Shown here in pieces: positions 35,020-43,315 of a DNA stretch of 64,000 bases (position 1 is its first letter; the number at the start of each line of letters is the position of its first letter). The notes below the pieces were generated by a model, which saw only the letters and a list, made by a program, of their open reading frames with translations, was not told where the DNA came from and searched no databases. The stretch lies in assembly GCA_963797255.1 (NCBI GenBank), contig CAWCOV010000015.1, positions 186,001 through 250,000 on the forward strand, read 5' to 3'. The translations under genes were made by a program, and so were the position numbers. The stretch comes from JANXZS01 sp963797255 (GTDB lineage: Bacteria > Acidobacteriota > Terriglobia > Terriglobales > Acidobacteriaceae).

Positions 35020-36945
35020 TCACCTTGCGGCTTTGACACACTCTATGACTTTGTTACGAGTAACCTCGTCATCGTCGAATCCTCCGTGAGTGGTGCTGTG
35101 CGTGTAAGGGCCGGGCGCGGTGTAGACGGTAACGTTCTTCGGGATTTTGTTGTCGAAAGCCGCAGAAAAGAATTTCTCCATGCCGAGGATGGGCGTGATC
35201 TTCCCTTTCTCGAAAGATTGCGAGACAAGGTAGAGCAGCGAACGGCTGTAGCCCAGGATCGCTTCGCAGGTGGGATCTTTAAGTTCTGCGTCGTTAGCAA
35301 GGTGGAACTCGTTGAATATCCCGATGCGACCTTTGGAAATAGCGGGTACAACGTTCTGAACAAATAGATCGCTGCGAACTGCCGGCGCCATAAAGTTAAT
35401 GGATGAAAAATTCCAGTCTTTCATCCGACCAACGATGTGGCTGTGTACGATAGAACCCGCGGAATGACCAATCAGATGCAGGCGAATCTTGTCCTTGCTC
35501 AGACCTGCATCATTGAATGCCTTATAAAGAAGAACGGCGCCGCTTTCCTTGTCGTTGGAGATAGCGTCTGCATTCTGTTTCATTTCGCCCCAGACTGACG
35601 TACCCGGCACCGCAAGCAGTTTCTCGAGTCGCTCGTTATACCAGTTCTTTGCCTTGTCCCAGAAGCCTCCAGTGGTGCGAACCTGCTCGGCACGTATATC
35701 CGCGGTGCGGTTCTTCAATGTGGACCAGAGGTCCGTCTCCCACATTAGAAAGATAGGAAATATCTGCGCATCATACAGTGCGGGAATCCAGGAGGCGGCA
35801 GTTTTCGCGGCATCTTTCTCGGAGGTCAACCCGCCATGCGCATAAAGAGCAATATCAATTGCATCGTTGTCGCGGAGTTTCCAAACCTTGCGCGCTTCGG
35901 ACAGGTGACCTGTGACCAGCATCTTCAGGTCGTCTTCGCGCGTGCGGAATTCGCCCGTGTTCGAAAGGCGCCCGTTGTTTTCCATGTCGATGAGGAACGG
36001 ACCGATTTCCTTATTGCGGAGGACGTCGTCGGTAGCGACCGTGACTTTTCCTGTGACGTCGGTGCGGAGACTTGGGCTCTTGGCGATATCGATGTGAAGT
36101 TGCGTCCGCACTCCAAGCTGTGCGACCCAACAATCCATACCATTTGCAAGCCAATCATCGTAGCTTAGAACTGCGAGCCCGCGAGTGGCCCATCCACTGT
36201 CCCAGGAATTGTGAATGATAAAACCCCGGCTGGTGTAGCCCACGATGGCGAAGGCGTGACCACCATCGGCGGCTGTGCCTTTTTGAAATGGAATTTCCCA
36301 GTATTCATTCTCGCCAACGGGGTATTGGTTATTCGCGGTCGGACCCCATCCGTTATGGCATACCGCGGAAGCGTAGAGTGCCCCGATCTCGTTCAACGCG
36401 ACCTGCATGTCGATGATCGCGGTGACCTCAATGCGATAGTAGGCACCTAAAGGACGCATGGTGGCGTCAAGCCACCAATCACTCTCGGGATCATTGGTCA
36501 GTTTCGGGATATTCAATGTTCGCCAAAGATTGGCAGCGCAAGCGCCATGCTTAAACCAGCCCTTCATCGCGCCGCGCAAGCTCGATCCACTGTCGATACT
36601 TGGGTCGCCGGGAAACTCGTCGTAGCGCCGCGCCATGGAGTAGAGCATGTAGGGCGAGACGGCAAGCAAGGCTTTCTGGCGCTTCGCGCGATATTGAAGG
36701 TGATAAATAACGGAAGAGAGAGCGAAACCGGTGCACGCGCTCGAGTCCTTTTGATTGAGAACCGGAATGTCTATGTTCGGAGGGATTATCTCCTTTGGCA
36801 CCACAGTGATCGAGGGCAGGTAAGGGCGATCGCGCAGGTCAATACTGTCAGGAACTACACTCTTCTTTCTGGCAACGGGCTTCTTCTTTGTTGGAACGGG
36901 ACGCTTGCTGGACGATGACTGTGAACTTTTCCTCACGCTAGCCAT
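35020..36945 (-). CDS. papain-like protease fused to an alpha/beta hydrolase
   Basis: A 641-residue two-enzyme fusion. After a lysine-, serine- and proline-rich N-terminus (1-35, no signal peptide), residues about 36-280 form a papain-like domain with Q65, C71 (NQKDSSACTGFALSS), H230 (DGGHAFAIVGY) and N246 (IHNSWDSGWA). Residues about 290-640 carry a lipase-like alpha/beta hydrolase: an ALYAHGGLTS strand-loop like an oxyanion site, and the nucleophile elbow LIGHSAGS with S495. Tryptophan-rich segments between them may form a lid. I know of no characterised protein with this pairing. Target and location are unknown. Confidence 0.85.
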   Translation of the reverse strand: MASVRKSSQSSSSKRPVPTKKKPVARKKSVVPDSIDLRDRPYLPSITVVPKEIIPPNIDIPVLNQKDSSACTGFALSSVIYHLQYRAKRQKALLAVSPYMLYSMARRYDEFPGDPSIDSGSSLRGAMKGWFKHGACAANLWRTLNIPKLTNDPESDWWLDATMRPLGAYYRIEVTAIIDMQVALNEIGALYASAVCHNGWGPTANNQYPVGENEYWEIPFQKGTAADGGHAFAIVGYTSRGFIIHNSWDSGWATRGLAVLSYDDWLANGMDCWVAQLGVRTQLHIDIAKSPSLRTDVTGKVTVATDDVLRNKEIGPFLIDMENNGRLSNTGEFRTREDDLKMLVTGHLSEARKVWKLRDNDAIDIALYAHGGLTSEKDAAKTAASWIPALYDAQIFPIFLMWETDLWSTLKNRTADIRAEQVRTTGGFWDKAKNWYNERLEKLLAVPGTSVWGEMKQNADAISNDKESGAVLLYKAFNDAGLSKDKIRLHLIGHSAGSIVHSHIVGRMKDWNFSSINFMAPAVRSDLFVQNVVPAISKGRIGIFNEFHLANDAELKDPTCEAILGYSRSLLYLVSQSFEKGKITPILGMEKFFSAAFDNKIPKNVTVYTAPGPYTHSTTHGGFDDDEVTRNKVIECVKAAR

Positions 36946-36977
36946 GGGAGAGCCTCAGGCATTGAGATAAATGCAGA

Positions 36978-37442
36978 CTATCCCCTGCATTTGAATCGCT
37001 CAATCAGTTTTAGAGGATGAATGGGTTTGGCGATAAGCTCGAACTCGAATCCAAGGTGCTGACCCGTATTCAGTATCTCCGAAATTCCGGCCTGTCCCGA
37101 GAAAAGTAGAATCTCGACAAGCGGATGCGTCCTTCTAATTTCAATTGCCAGTTCGATCCCGTTCATCTGCGGCATAAGCACATCGGTGAGCAGGTAATCC
37201 GGTTGGAAACTATTAACCACCTCGATTGCTGATATGCCGTCATAGGTCGCAAGCACCTCGAATCCGGCACCCGTCAGTATGTCGCATACCGTATTCGCAA
37301 TCAGCCTTTCATCATCCACGACCAAAATTCTGGGGCGATCAAGCTTACGTTGCTCATAGCTCGACTCTTGCTTTTCGGAGTTGACGGTGTCGTCAGGCAG
37401 GCTACCTGTCGTGTATCCGGATGTCGGTGCAATTTCAATCAT
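36978..37442 (-). CDS. single-domain response regulator (CheY-like receiver)
   Basis: A 154-residue protein with a disordered N-terminal 35 residues and one receiver domain. D43-D44 form the acidic pocket, D87 in YLLTDVLMP is the phospho-acceptor, serine in LLFSGQ and lysine in IAKPIHP complete the site. No output domain is present, so it acts by protein contact or phosphotransfer. It starts 27 bp after the PAS-PAS kinase stop and is surely its partner. Confidence 0.93.
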   Translation of the reverse strand: MIEIAPTSGYTTGSLPDDTVNSEKQESSYEQRKLDRPRILVVDDERLIANTVCDILTGAGFEVLATYDGISAIEVVNSFQPDYLLTDVLMPQMNGIELAIEIRRTHPLVEILLFSGQAGISEILNTGQHLGFEFELIAKPIHPLKLIERFKCRG

Positions 37443-37469
37443 TGGAGGCCCTGATAGGACTCCACTATC

Positions 37470-38981
37470 TTATATCGCCTGTGGCGTGGGGCAGAAAGGT
37501 ATAAAAACAGTGACGGTCGTGCCACTATGACCCACTTCGGTGCTGGTCGCCACTGCTATCTGACCGCCACGTTTGTCGACGAGCTGTTTTGCAATCCAGA
37601 GTCCAATCCCGGTACCCAGGTTTCCTTTGGTGCTGAAAAAGGGTTCAAAGATCCTATCCAAAAACTCCTGTTTTATCCCCGTCCCTTCGTCGCGTATGAC
37701 GGTCTGAATTCCATCGCCGGCTGCTCTCTTCAGATTTCGTGTGGAGATATGCAGAGTGCCGCCATGACGCATCGCGTCGGAGGCGTTTGAAATCAGATTG
37801 GAAAAAACCTGGATCATCTCGCCCTTGCTGACCGCAATCTTTTGAAGGTCGTTGAATTGCGTCTCGACACGAATCCCGGAACTGAGAAGTGTCGGTCGAT
37901 AGACAGTGAGTACATTCTCAAAAAGGTCGTGGAGATAGGCTTCGGTAGGCGAATTTGTATCCCGATAGTAGCCAAGTGTTTGCCGTGCTATGTGCGACAC
38001 GCGCTCGAGTTCACCTTCTGCGGTTAAAAGGTACTCATGGGCCTTACTCATTTCCGGACTACTTTGACGCGCAAGGAAAATGAGGTTCATCAGCGACTCT
38101 AAGGGGTTGTTTATCTCGTGTGCGATCGCAGCAGCCATACGGCCCGTCGCCGACAATTTCTCCGACTGAATCAGCAGCCGTTCTATCCGTTTTCGGTCCG
38201 AGATATCGCGAACTATTTTTGAAGCACCAATTACTTTCCCCGTCTCGTCCCTGATGGGAGAGATTGTCACAGAGACTTCGAGCAGGTCGCCGTTCTTTTT
38301 AAGTCGAGTCGTCTCGTAATGATCGATTCGCTGTCCATCTTGCAACTTTCTTAAAATAGCTTCTTCCTCGTATTGCAATTCCTTCGGAATAATTTTGAGG
38401 ATGGATTGACCGATCATTTCCTCGGCTGTATATCCAAACGTTCTCATTGCAGAGTCATTCCAGCTTTTGACGATACTGCTCAAATCTTTACTGATGATGG
38501 CATCATCGGCTGACTCCACAATAGCGGCCAACCGGAAACGGCTCTCATCCGCCTTTTTCTTCTCCGTGATATTGCGCGCGATCTTCACGGCTCCAATGAT
38601 GTTGTTATCGTCATCCTTAATCGGGGTGATCGTTAGCGAAACCTGGACTCTCTCTCCACTCTTTCTAATCCGAACGGTTTCCTGATGAACAATTTGTTCA
38701 CCCGCCCTCAGCTTCCGAAGGATTTCCTCTTCCTCTCCATGTAATTCCTCAGGAATTAGTAAAAGAACGGATTGACCCACCATCTCGTTCATTTCATAGC
38801 CGAACATTTGCTTAGCTGCCCGATTCCAGTGAGTAATTTTTCCAGTCAGGTCTTTGCAGACGATCGCGTCATCTGTTGAATCGATGATCGAAGCGAGGCG
38901 AAAGCGGGCATGGCGGTCAATGTCTATGTCCGCACTCCGACTAATAGGACTAGCGGACTGTTCTTCCTGTTTGTAACTCAA
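37470..38981 (-). CDS. soluble PAS-PAS sensor histidine kinase
   Basis: A 503-residue kinase with no transmembrane helix. Two PAS domains with PAC motifs (about 26-143 and 148-265) are similar to each other along their whole length (FRLAxIxxSxDDAI, then FGYxxxEMxGQS), an internal duplication. HisKA carries H288 in AAAIAHEINNPLESL, and HATPase motifs include NLISNASDAMRHGG, RDEGTGIK and GTGIGLWIAKQL. No PAS haem or flavin signature is evident, so the ligand is unknown. It is the first gene of a two-gene operon and is divergent from the GT1 gene. Confidence 0.94.
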   Translation of the reverse strand: MSYKQEEQSASPISRSADIDIDRHARFRLASIIDSTDDAIVCKDLTGKITHWNRAAKQMFGYEMNEMVGQSVLLLIPEELHGEEEEILRKLRAGEQIVHQETVRIRKSGERVQVSLTITPIKDDDNNIIGAVKIARNITEKKKADESRFRLAAIVESADDAIISKDLSSIVKSWNDSAMRTFGYTAEEMIGQSILKIIPKELQYEEEAILRKLQDGQRIDHYETTRLKKNGDLLEVSVTISPIRDETGKVIGASKIVRDISDRKRIERLLIQSEKLSATGRMAAAIAHEINNPLESLMNLIFLARQSSPEMSKAHEYLLTAEGELERVSHIARQTLGYYRDTNSPTEAYLHDLFENVLTVYRPTLLSSGIRVETQFNDLQKIAVSKGEMIQVFSNLISNASDAMRHGGTLHISTRNLKRAAGDGIQTVIRDEGTGIKQEFLDRIFEPFFSTKGNLGTGIGLWIAKQLVDKRGGQIAVATSTEVGHSGTTVTVFIPFCPTPQAI

Positions 38982-39243
38982 GGCTGCAAGCTCCAGAAAC
39001 TGAACGGGTATTCAGCGGCTTTTTCTTAGTAGTGGATACGATGCAATCCGTGGCAACGGGGTCTATGAGCTTGGAATTGGTCGCCAAATCGACGATTATC
39101 GCATTTGACGTGAACAGATCCCTGTTCAATTATCCGAGGATTGATCGTCACGGTCGGCATTAACCACCATCCACGCAGAAATCCAATTTGGCGAATGCCG
39201 CGTTTCATAGACGGGCCTCCACTCAGGAAAACGGGAGAGCACC

Positions 39244-40530
39244 ATGGCGAGAATTGGGGCATTTTGCTTTCCGGGCACTGGGCATATCAACCCGATGACA
39301 GCGCTTGCACGGAGATTGCAGAAGCGCGGGCATGAGGTGGTAATTTTTGGTATCGCGGATACACAAGCGCGCGTGAGAGCGGCAGAAGTCGACTTTAGTT
39401 TGATTGGCGAGCAGGACTACCCTTTGGGAACTCTGCAAAAGCTCGATCGGCGTCTGGGAGAGCTGAAGGGGCTTGAGACATTTCGTTTTACTGTGGAGAG
39501 AGTCAAGAACACAGCACGGATGGTGATGCGCGACGGTCCGGATGCTGTACGACGCGCCAACCTCGATGCGGTGTTAATTGATGAGGCCGATATGGGCGGC
39601 ACCGTGGCGGAGCATGTCCGGCTGCCATTTGTGTCGATCGCATTCTATCCGCCAATGGTGTCAGACGATCGGATTCCGCCATTTTGCTTTGGTTGGAAAG
39701 CGAGTCTCAGCTGGTATAGTCGGCTCCGCAATCGATTGGGGGCAAAGTTGCTTTCTCGAGTGGCCTCCCCAATATTTGCATGTGTAAATCAGCAGCGGAT
39801 AGCTTGGGGGATGAATCCCCTGAAAAGCCCAACCGATGCGCTTTCTCCATTGGCGCAAATCACGCAGCTGCCCTCTGTTCTCGAATTCGAGGTGGGAAAT
39901 CTGCCGTCGGTGGTGCACTACACCGGTCCATTTGTGGATGCCCATCTGCGTCCGACGGTGGACTTCGAGTGGGAACGGTTAGACGGCCGTCCACTGCTTT
40001 ATGCTTCGCTGGGTACTTTGCAGAACGGATCGGAAGAAGTCTTTAAGACCATCGCTGAGGCATGCGCGGACATTGATGCACAGCTTGTAATCTCTTTGGG
40101 CGGTGGGCTCGAACCGGATCGCCTGGGTACGTTGGCCGGCGATCCACTCGTCGTACGCTACGCGCCTCAACTTGAAATTGTTAAGCAGGCAGCAGCGGTC
40201 ATCACCCACGCGGGTTTGAATACAGCCCTGGAGTCGTTGGCGGAGGGTGTGCCGCTCGTATGCATCCCGTTGGGTAACGACCAGCCGGGAGTGGCAGCCC
40301 GCGTAGCAGCGCGCGGTGCCGGTCTGGTTGTGTCGCGAAGGAAGTTGAGTGTGAAGCGGCTGCGTGACGCTGTGCTGGCAGTCCTACAAGAGGAGAAATA
40401 TCGTCGGGCAGCGGGTGAAGTGCGGGAGGCGATGCGTAAAGTGGATGGACTGGAACGAGCAACGGACATCATCGAAGATGCGCTCAAGTTGAAAGCTGCT
40501 CCTCGCGCTCAGGTCAATGTTCGCTTCTGA
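39244..40530 (+). CDS. GT1-family (UGT/MGT) glycosyltransferase
   Basis: A 428-residue GT-B enzyme starting at an ATG behind GGGAGAG. The N-terminal acceptor domain begins GAFCFPGTGHINPMTAL with the catalytic histidine region. The C-terminal nucleotide-sugar motif runs from YAPQLEIVKQAAAVITHAG to LNTALESLAEGVPLVCIPL and GNDQPGVAARV, typical of UDP-glycosyltransferases such as macrolide or zeaxanthin glucosyltransferases. It would transfer a sugar from UDP-sugar to a small lipophilic molecule. No biosynthetic neighbour reveals the acceptor. Confidence 0.9.
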   Translation: MARIGAFCFPGTGHINPMTALARRLQKRGHEVVIFGIADTQARVRAAEVDFSLIGEQDYPLGTLQKLDRRLGELKGLETFRFTVERVKNTARMVMRDGPDAVRRANLDAVLIDEADMGGTVAEHVRLPFVSIAFYPPMVSDDRIPPFCFGWKASLSWYSRLRNRLGAKLLSRVASPIFACVNQQRIAWGMNPLKSPTDALSPLAQITQLPSVLEFEVGNLPSVVHYTGPFVDAHLRPTVDFEWERLDGRPLLYASLGTLQNGSEEVFKTIAEACADIDAQLVISLGGGLEPDRLGTLAGDPLVVRYAPQLEIVKQAAAVITHAGLNTALESLAEGVPLVCIPLGNDQPGVAARVAARGAGLVVSRRKLSVKRLRDAVLAVLQEEKYRRAAGEVREAMRKVDGLERATDIIEDALKLKAAPRAQVNVRF

Positions 40531-40997
40531 AGCGACTGTCGTTGATTTCGTAGTGATCGATCACAATTACGGTATGGACCTGATCGTCGTGTGCTCACGG
40601 ACTAAGGGCGTTGAGAACTGTGAATGGCTGCTTACTTCATCCACCTGAGAAACTCCTGAAGCAATCATCGGCGGAAGTCGTATTCGACTTGAATCTGTAA
40701 CGAAATCGCAACTGCGAACACTAATTTTTGGACGGGAAGCTGCGTTGCCTCGGTGAGGTCAAGTATGATGCTTTGCCAAAACAAGTCCCCTTCGCCCATA
40801 CACGATGAGCGCCGAGGCCGGCCACTCCCCTGGTCAGGATTGCGTCTTCTGTTCGGAGTTCCTTGGTGGGCTCCGTTGCGTAGAACCTGCATCTAATGCG
40901 GTTGCTATCTTCTTCAGAGTCAGACTCGCCAGTTGTGTCCCGACCAGTATTTCCTCGGCCCATTCGCAGAAAAAGCTTTTGATGAAAAGAGGACATC
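40531..40997. other. intergenic region, two short palindromes
   Basis: No gene is evident in these 467 bases. GTGATCGATCAC at 40553-40564 is a perfect 12-bp palindrome just after the glycosyltransferase stop. AAGTCG (40675-40680) and CGACTT (40685-40690) form a small 4-nt-loop hairpin. The promoter of the lectin gene should lie in the right half. I see nothing else. Confidence 0.4.
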
Positions 40998-42635
40998 ATG
41001 CCATCGGAATCGACAGTCACAATCTCATTGAACACCCTTCTGTGCAACCGCGAGTCTCAATCGGGAGGCTCGAACCCCTATCTCTGGCCTGCCGTAGTGT
41101 GGATCGATAAGACCACGCTGAATGTCGGTGAGATCGGAATCGCGGATAGCAACGCTAACAACGTTTTGAAGCGAGGCATGACGGCAGGCGACTCCCTTAC
41201 GATCGAATCGACCGTCGGACAGATCACTCGATTCTTCGAAGATCCCCTGACGAATTTTGTCATCATTCTGACCGTTGGAATGTTTCACGATAATGAGACC
41301 CCCAACGATGCCGTGACCGCTGGCTACCGCGCGTTTCAGTCGGCACTTCAGGATGGAGTCAAATCTCACCTTCTGGATCTCAACTCACCAGACGAAAGCG
41401 TTGTGGACCAGGCGCGGCAGGAGATCAGCGATGCGGTGACGGCGGCAGTAACATCAGCCATCAGCGACAGCCTCTCGACCTTCCAGAAGGGAGAAGTTGC
41501 CGTCGGCATTCTGACACTCGATAGCACAATCGGCAGCGCGTCGACCTCGTTCTCGAACCTGGTGGATACGAATTTCACCTTGACGATCGGCGATCCGCTT
41601 GGCGGCAGACTTCTCTTTTACAAGGACACGACCCAGAACGGCACAGGCGACGTCAACACGCCGCAGGTTATCGGGCAGGGAGGATGGCAGCAGTTCCTAT
41701 TCCTGTTCGCGGCCGACAACAACGTGATCTATGCGGTCAATCCAGAGGGACAACTGCTTCGCTACGTGGACGCATCGCAGACGGGCGGCGGTGATGTCAG
41801 CTCACCGCAAGTCGTCGGACAGGGAGGATGGCAGCAGTTCCTGTTTCTTTTCTCCGGCGGCGGCAACATTATCTATGCGGTCAACCCTGAGGGTCAGCTG
41901 CTACGTTATGCGGACGCTTCACAGACGGGCGGCGGTGATGTCAGCTCACCGCAAGTGGTCGGGCAGGGAGGATGGCAACAGTTCAAGTTTCTGTTCGGCG
42001 GTGGTAACAACGTCATCTACGCGGTTAATCAAGAGGGACAGCTGCTTCGCTACGTGGACGCATCGCAGACCGGTGGCGGCGATGTCAGCTCACCGCAGGT
42101 GGTCGGGCAGGGAGGATGGTTGCAATTCCAGTTTTTATTCACGGGTTGGAACGACATCATCTACGCTGTGGATCAGCAGGGCCAGTTGCTCTTTTACAGG
42201 GACGCCTCGCAGACGGGCGGCGGCGATGTTAGCTCTCCAGGGGTGATTGGATTGGGAGGATGGCAGCAGTTTGGCTTCCTCTTCGGTGGCGGAAACGGAG
42301 TGATTTATGCGGCAGAGAAAGCACTGAATCCGCCAAACAACTACGAGATTGCAGGCACTCTGACGACAGCTCCGGTGTTGTGTCTTGACCAACGAACAGC
42401 GGTCAACCAGGCGACGCAGGCGCTGAATTCTGCAAAGTCTATCGTGCAGGAACTTGAGGTAGAGTTCCGTAACGCAAGTGCGAACGAAAAACCGGCGATA
42501 CGAGCTGAGATTGTGGATGCGGAGAAGGATGTTGCAGATGCGCAAGCGACGCTCGATGCCGCAAAACAGGCCCTTCAAGATTGTCTGATGAGTTCGCTGC
42601 GGCCGATGCCGACTCGTCCAACTCGGCGACTGTAG
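40998..42635 (+). CDS. tachylectin-2-like five-bladed propeller lectin with novel N-terminal domain
   Basis: A 545-residue protein without a signal peptide. Residues 1-200 form a domain I do not recognise (VTISLNTLLCNRES, then VVDQARQEISDAVTAAVTSA). Residues 203-441 hold exactly five 47-48-residue repeats of the pattern GQLLxYxDxSQTGGGDVSSPQVVGQ, then GGWQQFxFLFxGGNxVIYAV, matching the five blades of tachylectin-2, which binds N-acetylglucosamine or GalNAc. Residues about 460-535 are a helical coiled coil (VNQATQALNSAKSIVQELE). The repeats are nearly identical, so they are recent or homogenised. A carbohydrate-binding surface or delivered protein is likely. Confidence 0.85.
   Translation: MPSESTVTISLNTLLCNRESQSGGSNPYLWPAVVWIDKTTLNVGEIGIADSNANNVLKRGMTAGDSLTIESTVGQITRFFEDPLTNFVIILTVGMFHDNETPNDAVTAGYRAFQSALQDGVKSHLLDLNSPDESVVDQARQEISDAVTAAVTSAISDSLSTFQKGEVAVGILTLDSTIGSASTSFSNLVDTNFTLTIGDPLGGRLLFYKDTTQNGTGDVNTPQVIGQGGWQQFLFLFAADNNVIYAVNPEGQLLRYVDASQTGGGDVSSPQVVGQGGWQQFLFLFSGGGNIIYAVNPEGQLLRYADASQTGGGDVSSPQVVGQGGWQQFKFLFGGGNNVIYAVNQEGQLLRYVDASQTGGGDVSSPQVVGQGGWLQFQFLFTGWNDIIYAVDQQGQLLFYRDASQTGGGDVSSPGVIGLGGWQQFGFLFGGGNGVIYAAEKALNPPNNYEIAGTLTTAPVLCLDQRTAVNQATQALNSAKSIVQELEVEFRNASANEKPAIRAEIVDAEKDVADAQATLDAAKQALQDCLMSSLRPMPTRPTRRL
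41604..42320 (+). repeat. five in-frame 144-bp tandem repeats (lectin blades)
   Basis: Five units of about 144 bp encode the propeller blades. The middle three differ from each other by only a few codons at both DNA and protein level, while the first and last are more diverged. This is the pattern expected from unequal recombination or gene conversion within the array. Confidence 0.9.
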
Positions 42636-42668
42636 ACACTGCAGGATTCCCGGCACGATTTCGTTAGC

Positions 42669-42696
42669 CTGAAAAGCGCAAGCAAGCACTTTTCAG
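42669..42696 (+). terminator. hairpin after the lectin gene
   Basis: CTGAAAAG (42669-42676) and CTTTTCAG (42689-42696) are perfect inverted repeats, extended by two further inner GC pairs after a mismatch. It lies 33 bp after the lectin stop and 34 bp before the pseudopilin ATG. There is no T-tract. Confidence 0.4.
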
Positions 42697-42730
42697 CCCG
42701 TCTATTTATGAGGTTCTAAGGGGAAACAAC

Positions 42731-43129
42731 ATGCGTAAGGCGAGAGCAGGGGGGACGTTATCAGGTTCCGGGTTCACGTTGATCGAGTTGCTGGTAGTGA
42801 TTGCGATTATCGCTGTGCTGATCGCTCTCTTAATTCCAGCCGTGCAGCGTGTACGGGCGGCCGCGCAAGACAACGCCGCTTCCAATGACCTCATGCTGAT
42901 AGGTAAGGCAGAAGTTGCTTTCCACAATACCTCAGGCACGTATAGCGGTTCGCTGACCGCTCTGCCGACGTTGCCTGCCAACATCGCGAGCGGTCAAGCT
43001 GATGGCCACAAGTTTTCTGTTCTCTCCTCATCTCGGGAAGCCTTTGTAGCCCAGTCCACTCCGATAGAGGTAGGCAAGACGGGCATACATACCTGTACTA
43101 TCGATCAAACTCTCCATATCGCGTGCTGA
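42731..43129 (+). CDS. type II/IV pseudopilin-like protein
   Basis: A 132-residue protein starting after AAGGGG. The N-terminus has the prepilin peptidase motif SG-FTLIELLVVIAIIAVLIA followed by LLIPAVQRVR, with the conserved +5 glutamate. The rest is a small polar domain with two cysteines near the end (HTCTIDQTLHIAC). It would be cut by PilD and assembled in, or anchored by, a pilin system. No secretion or pilus assembly gene is nearby, so it is an orphan next to the lectin. About 185 bp without a gene follow. Confidence 0.85.
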   Translation: MRKARAGGTLSGSGFTLIELLVVIAIIAVLIALLIPAVQRVRAAAQDNAASNDLMLIGKAEVAFHNTSGTYSGSLTALPTLPANIASGQADGHKFSVLSSSREAFVAQSTPIEVGKTGIHTCTIDQTLHIAC

Positions 43130-43315
43130 ATGAGTTCGAAAAGTGACCTAAACCATCCCTTTGAAGGTGGACATCGTTTTAGCCCTATCCGAGGATTATG
43201 CAGCCGGCGCCGAAACTGTCGGTTGCGAGTCAGACCATGAGTTTTTATCTCTGGTATTCAAAAATCGCCGGAAAGGGTTGCAGAATTCTAACGCAGAGTC
43301 GAGACTTGGCTGGCC

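Noticed and set aside
40553..40564. GTGATCGATCAC as a Crp or FNR site
   Set aside because: The half-sites are too close together (Crp needs 6 bp and FNR 4 bp between its arms), and it lies at the 3' end of a gene, far from the next start.
41604..42320. CRISPR-like or tandem satellite array
   Set aside because: The 144-bp repeats are in frame and encode lectin propeller blades.
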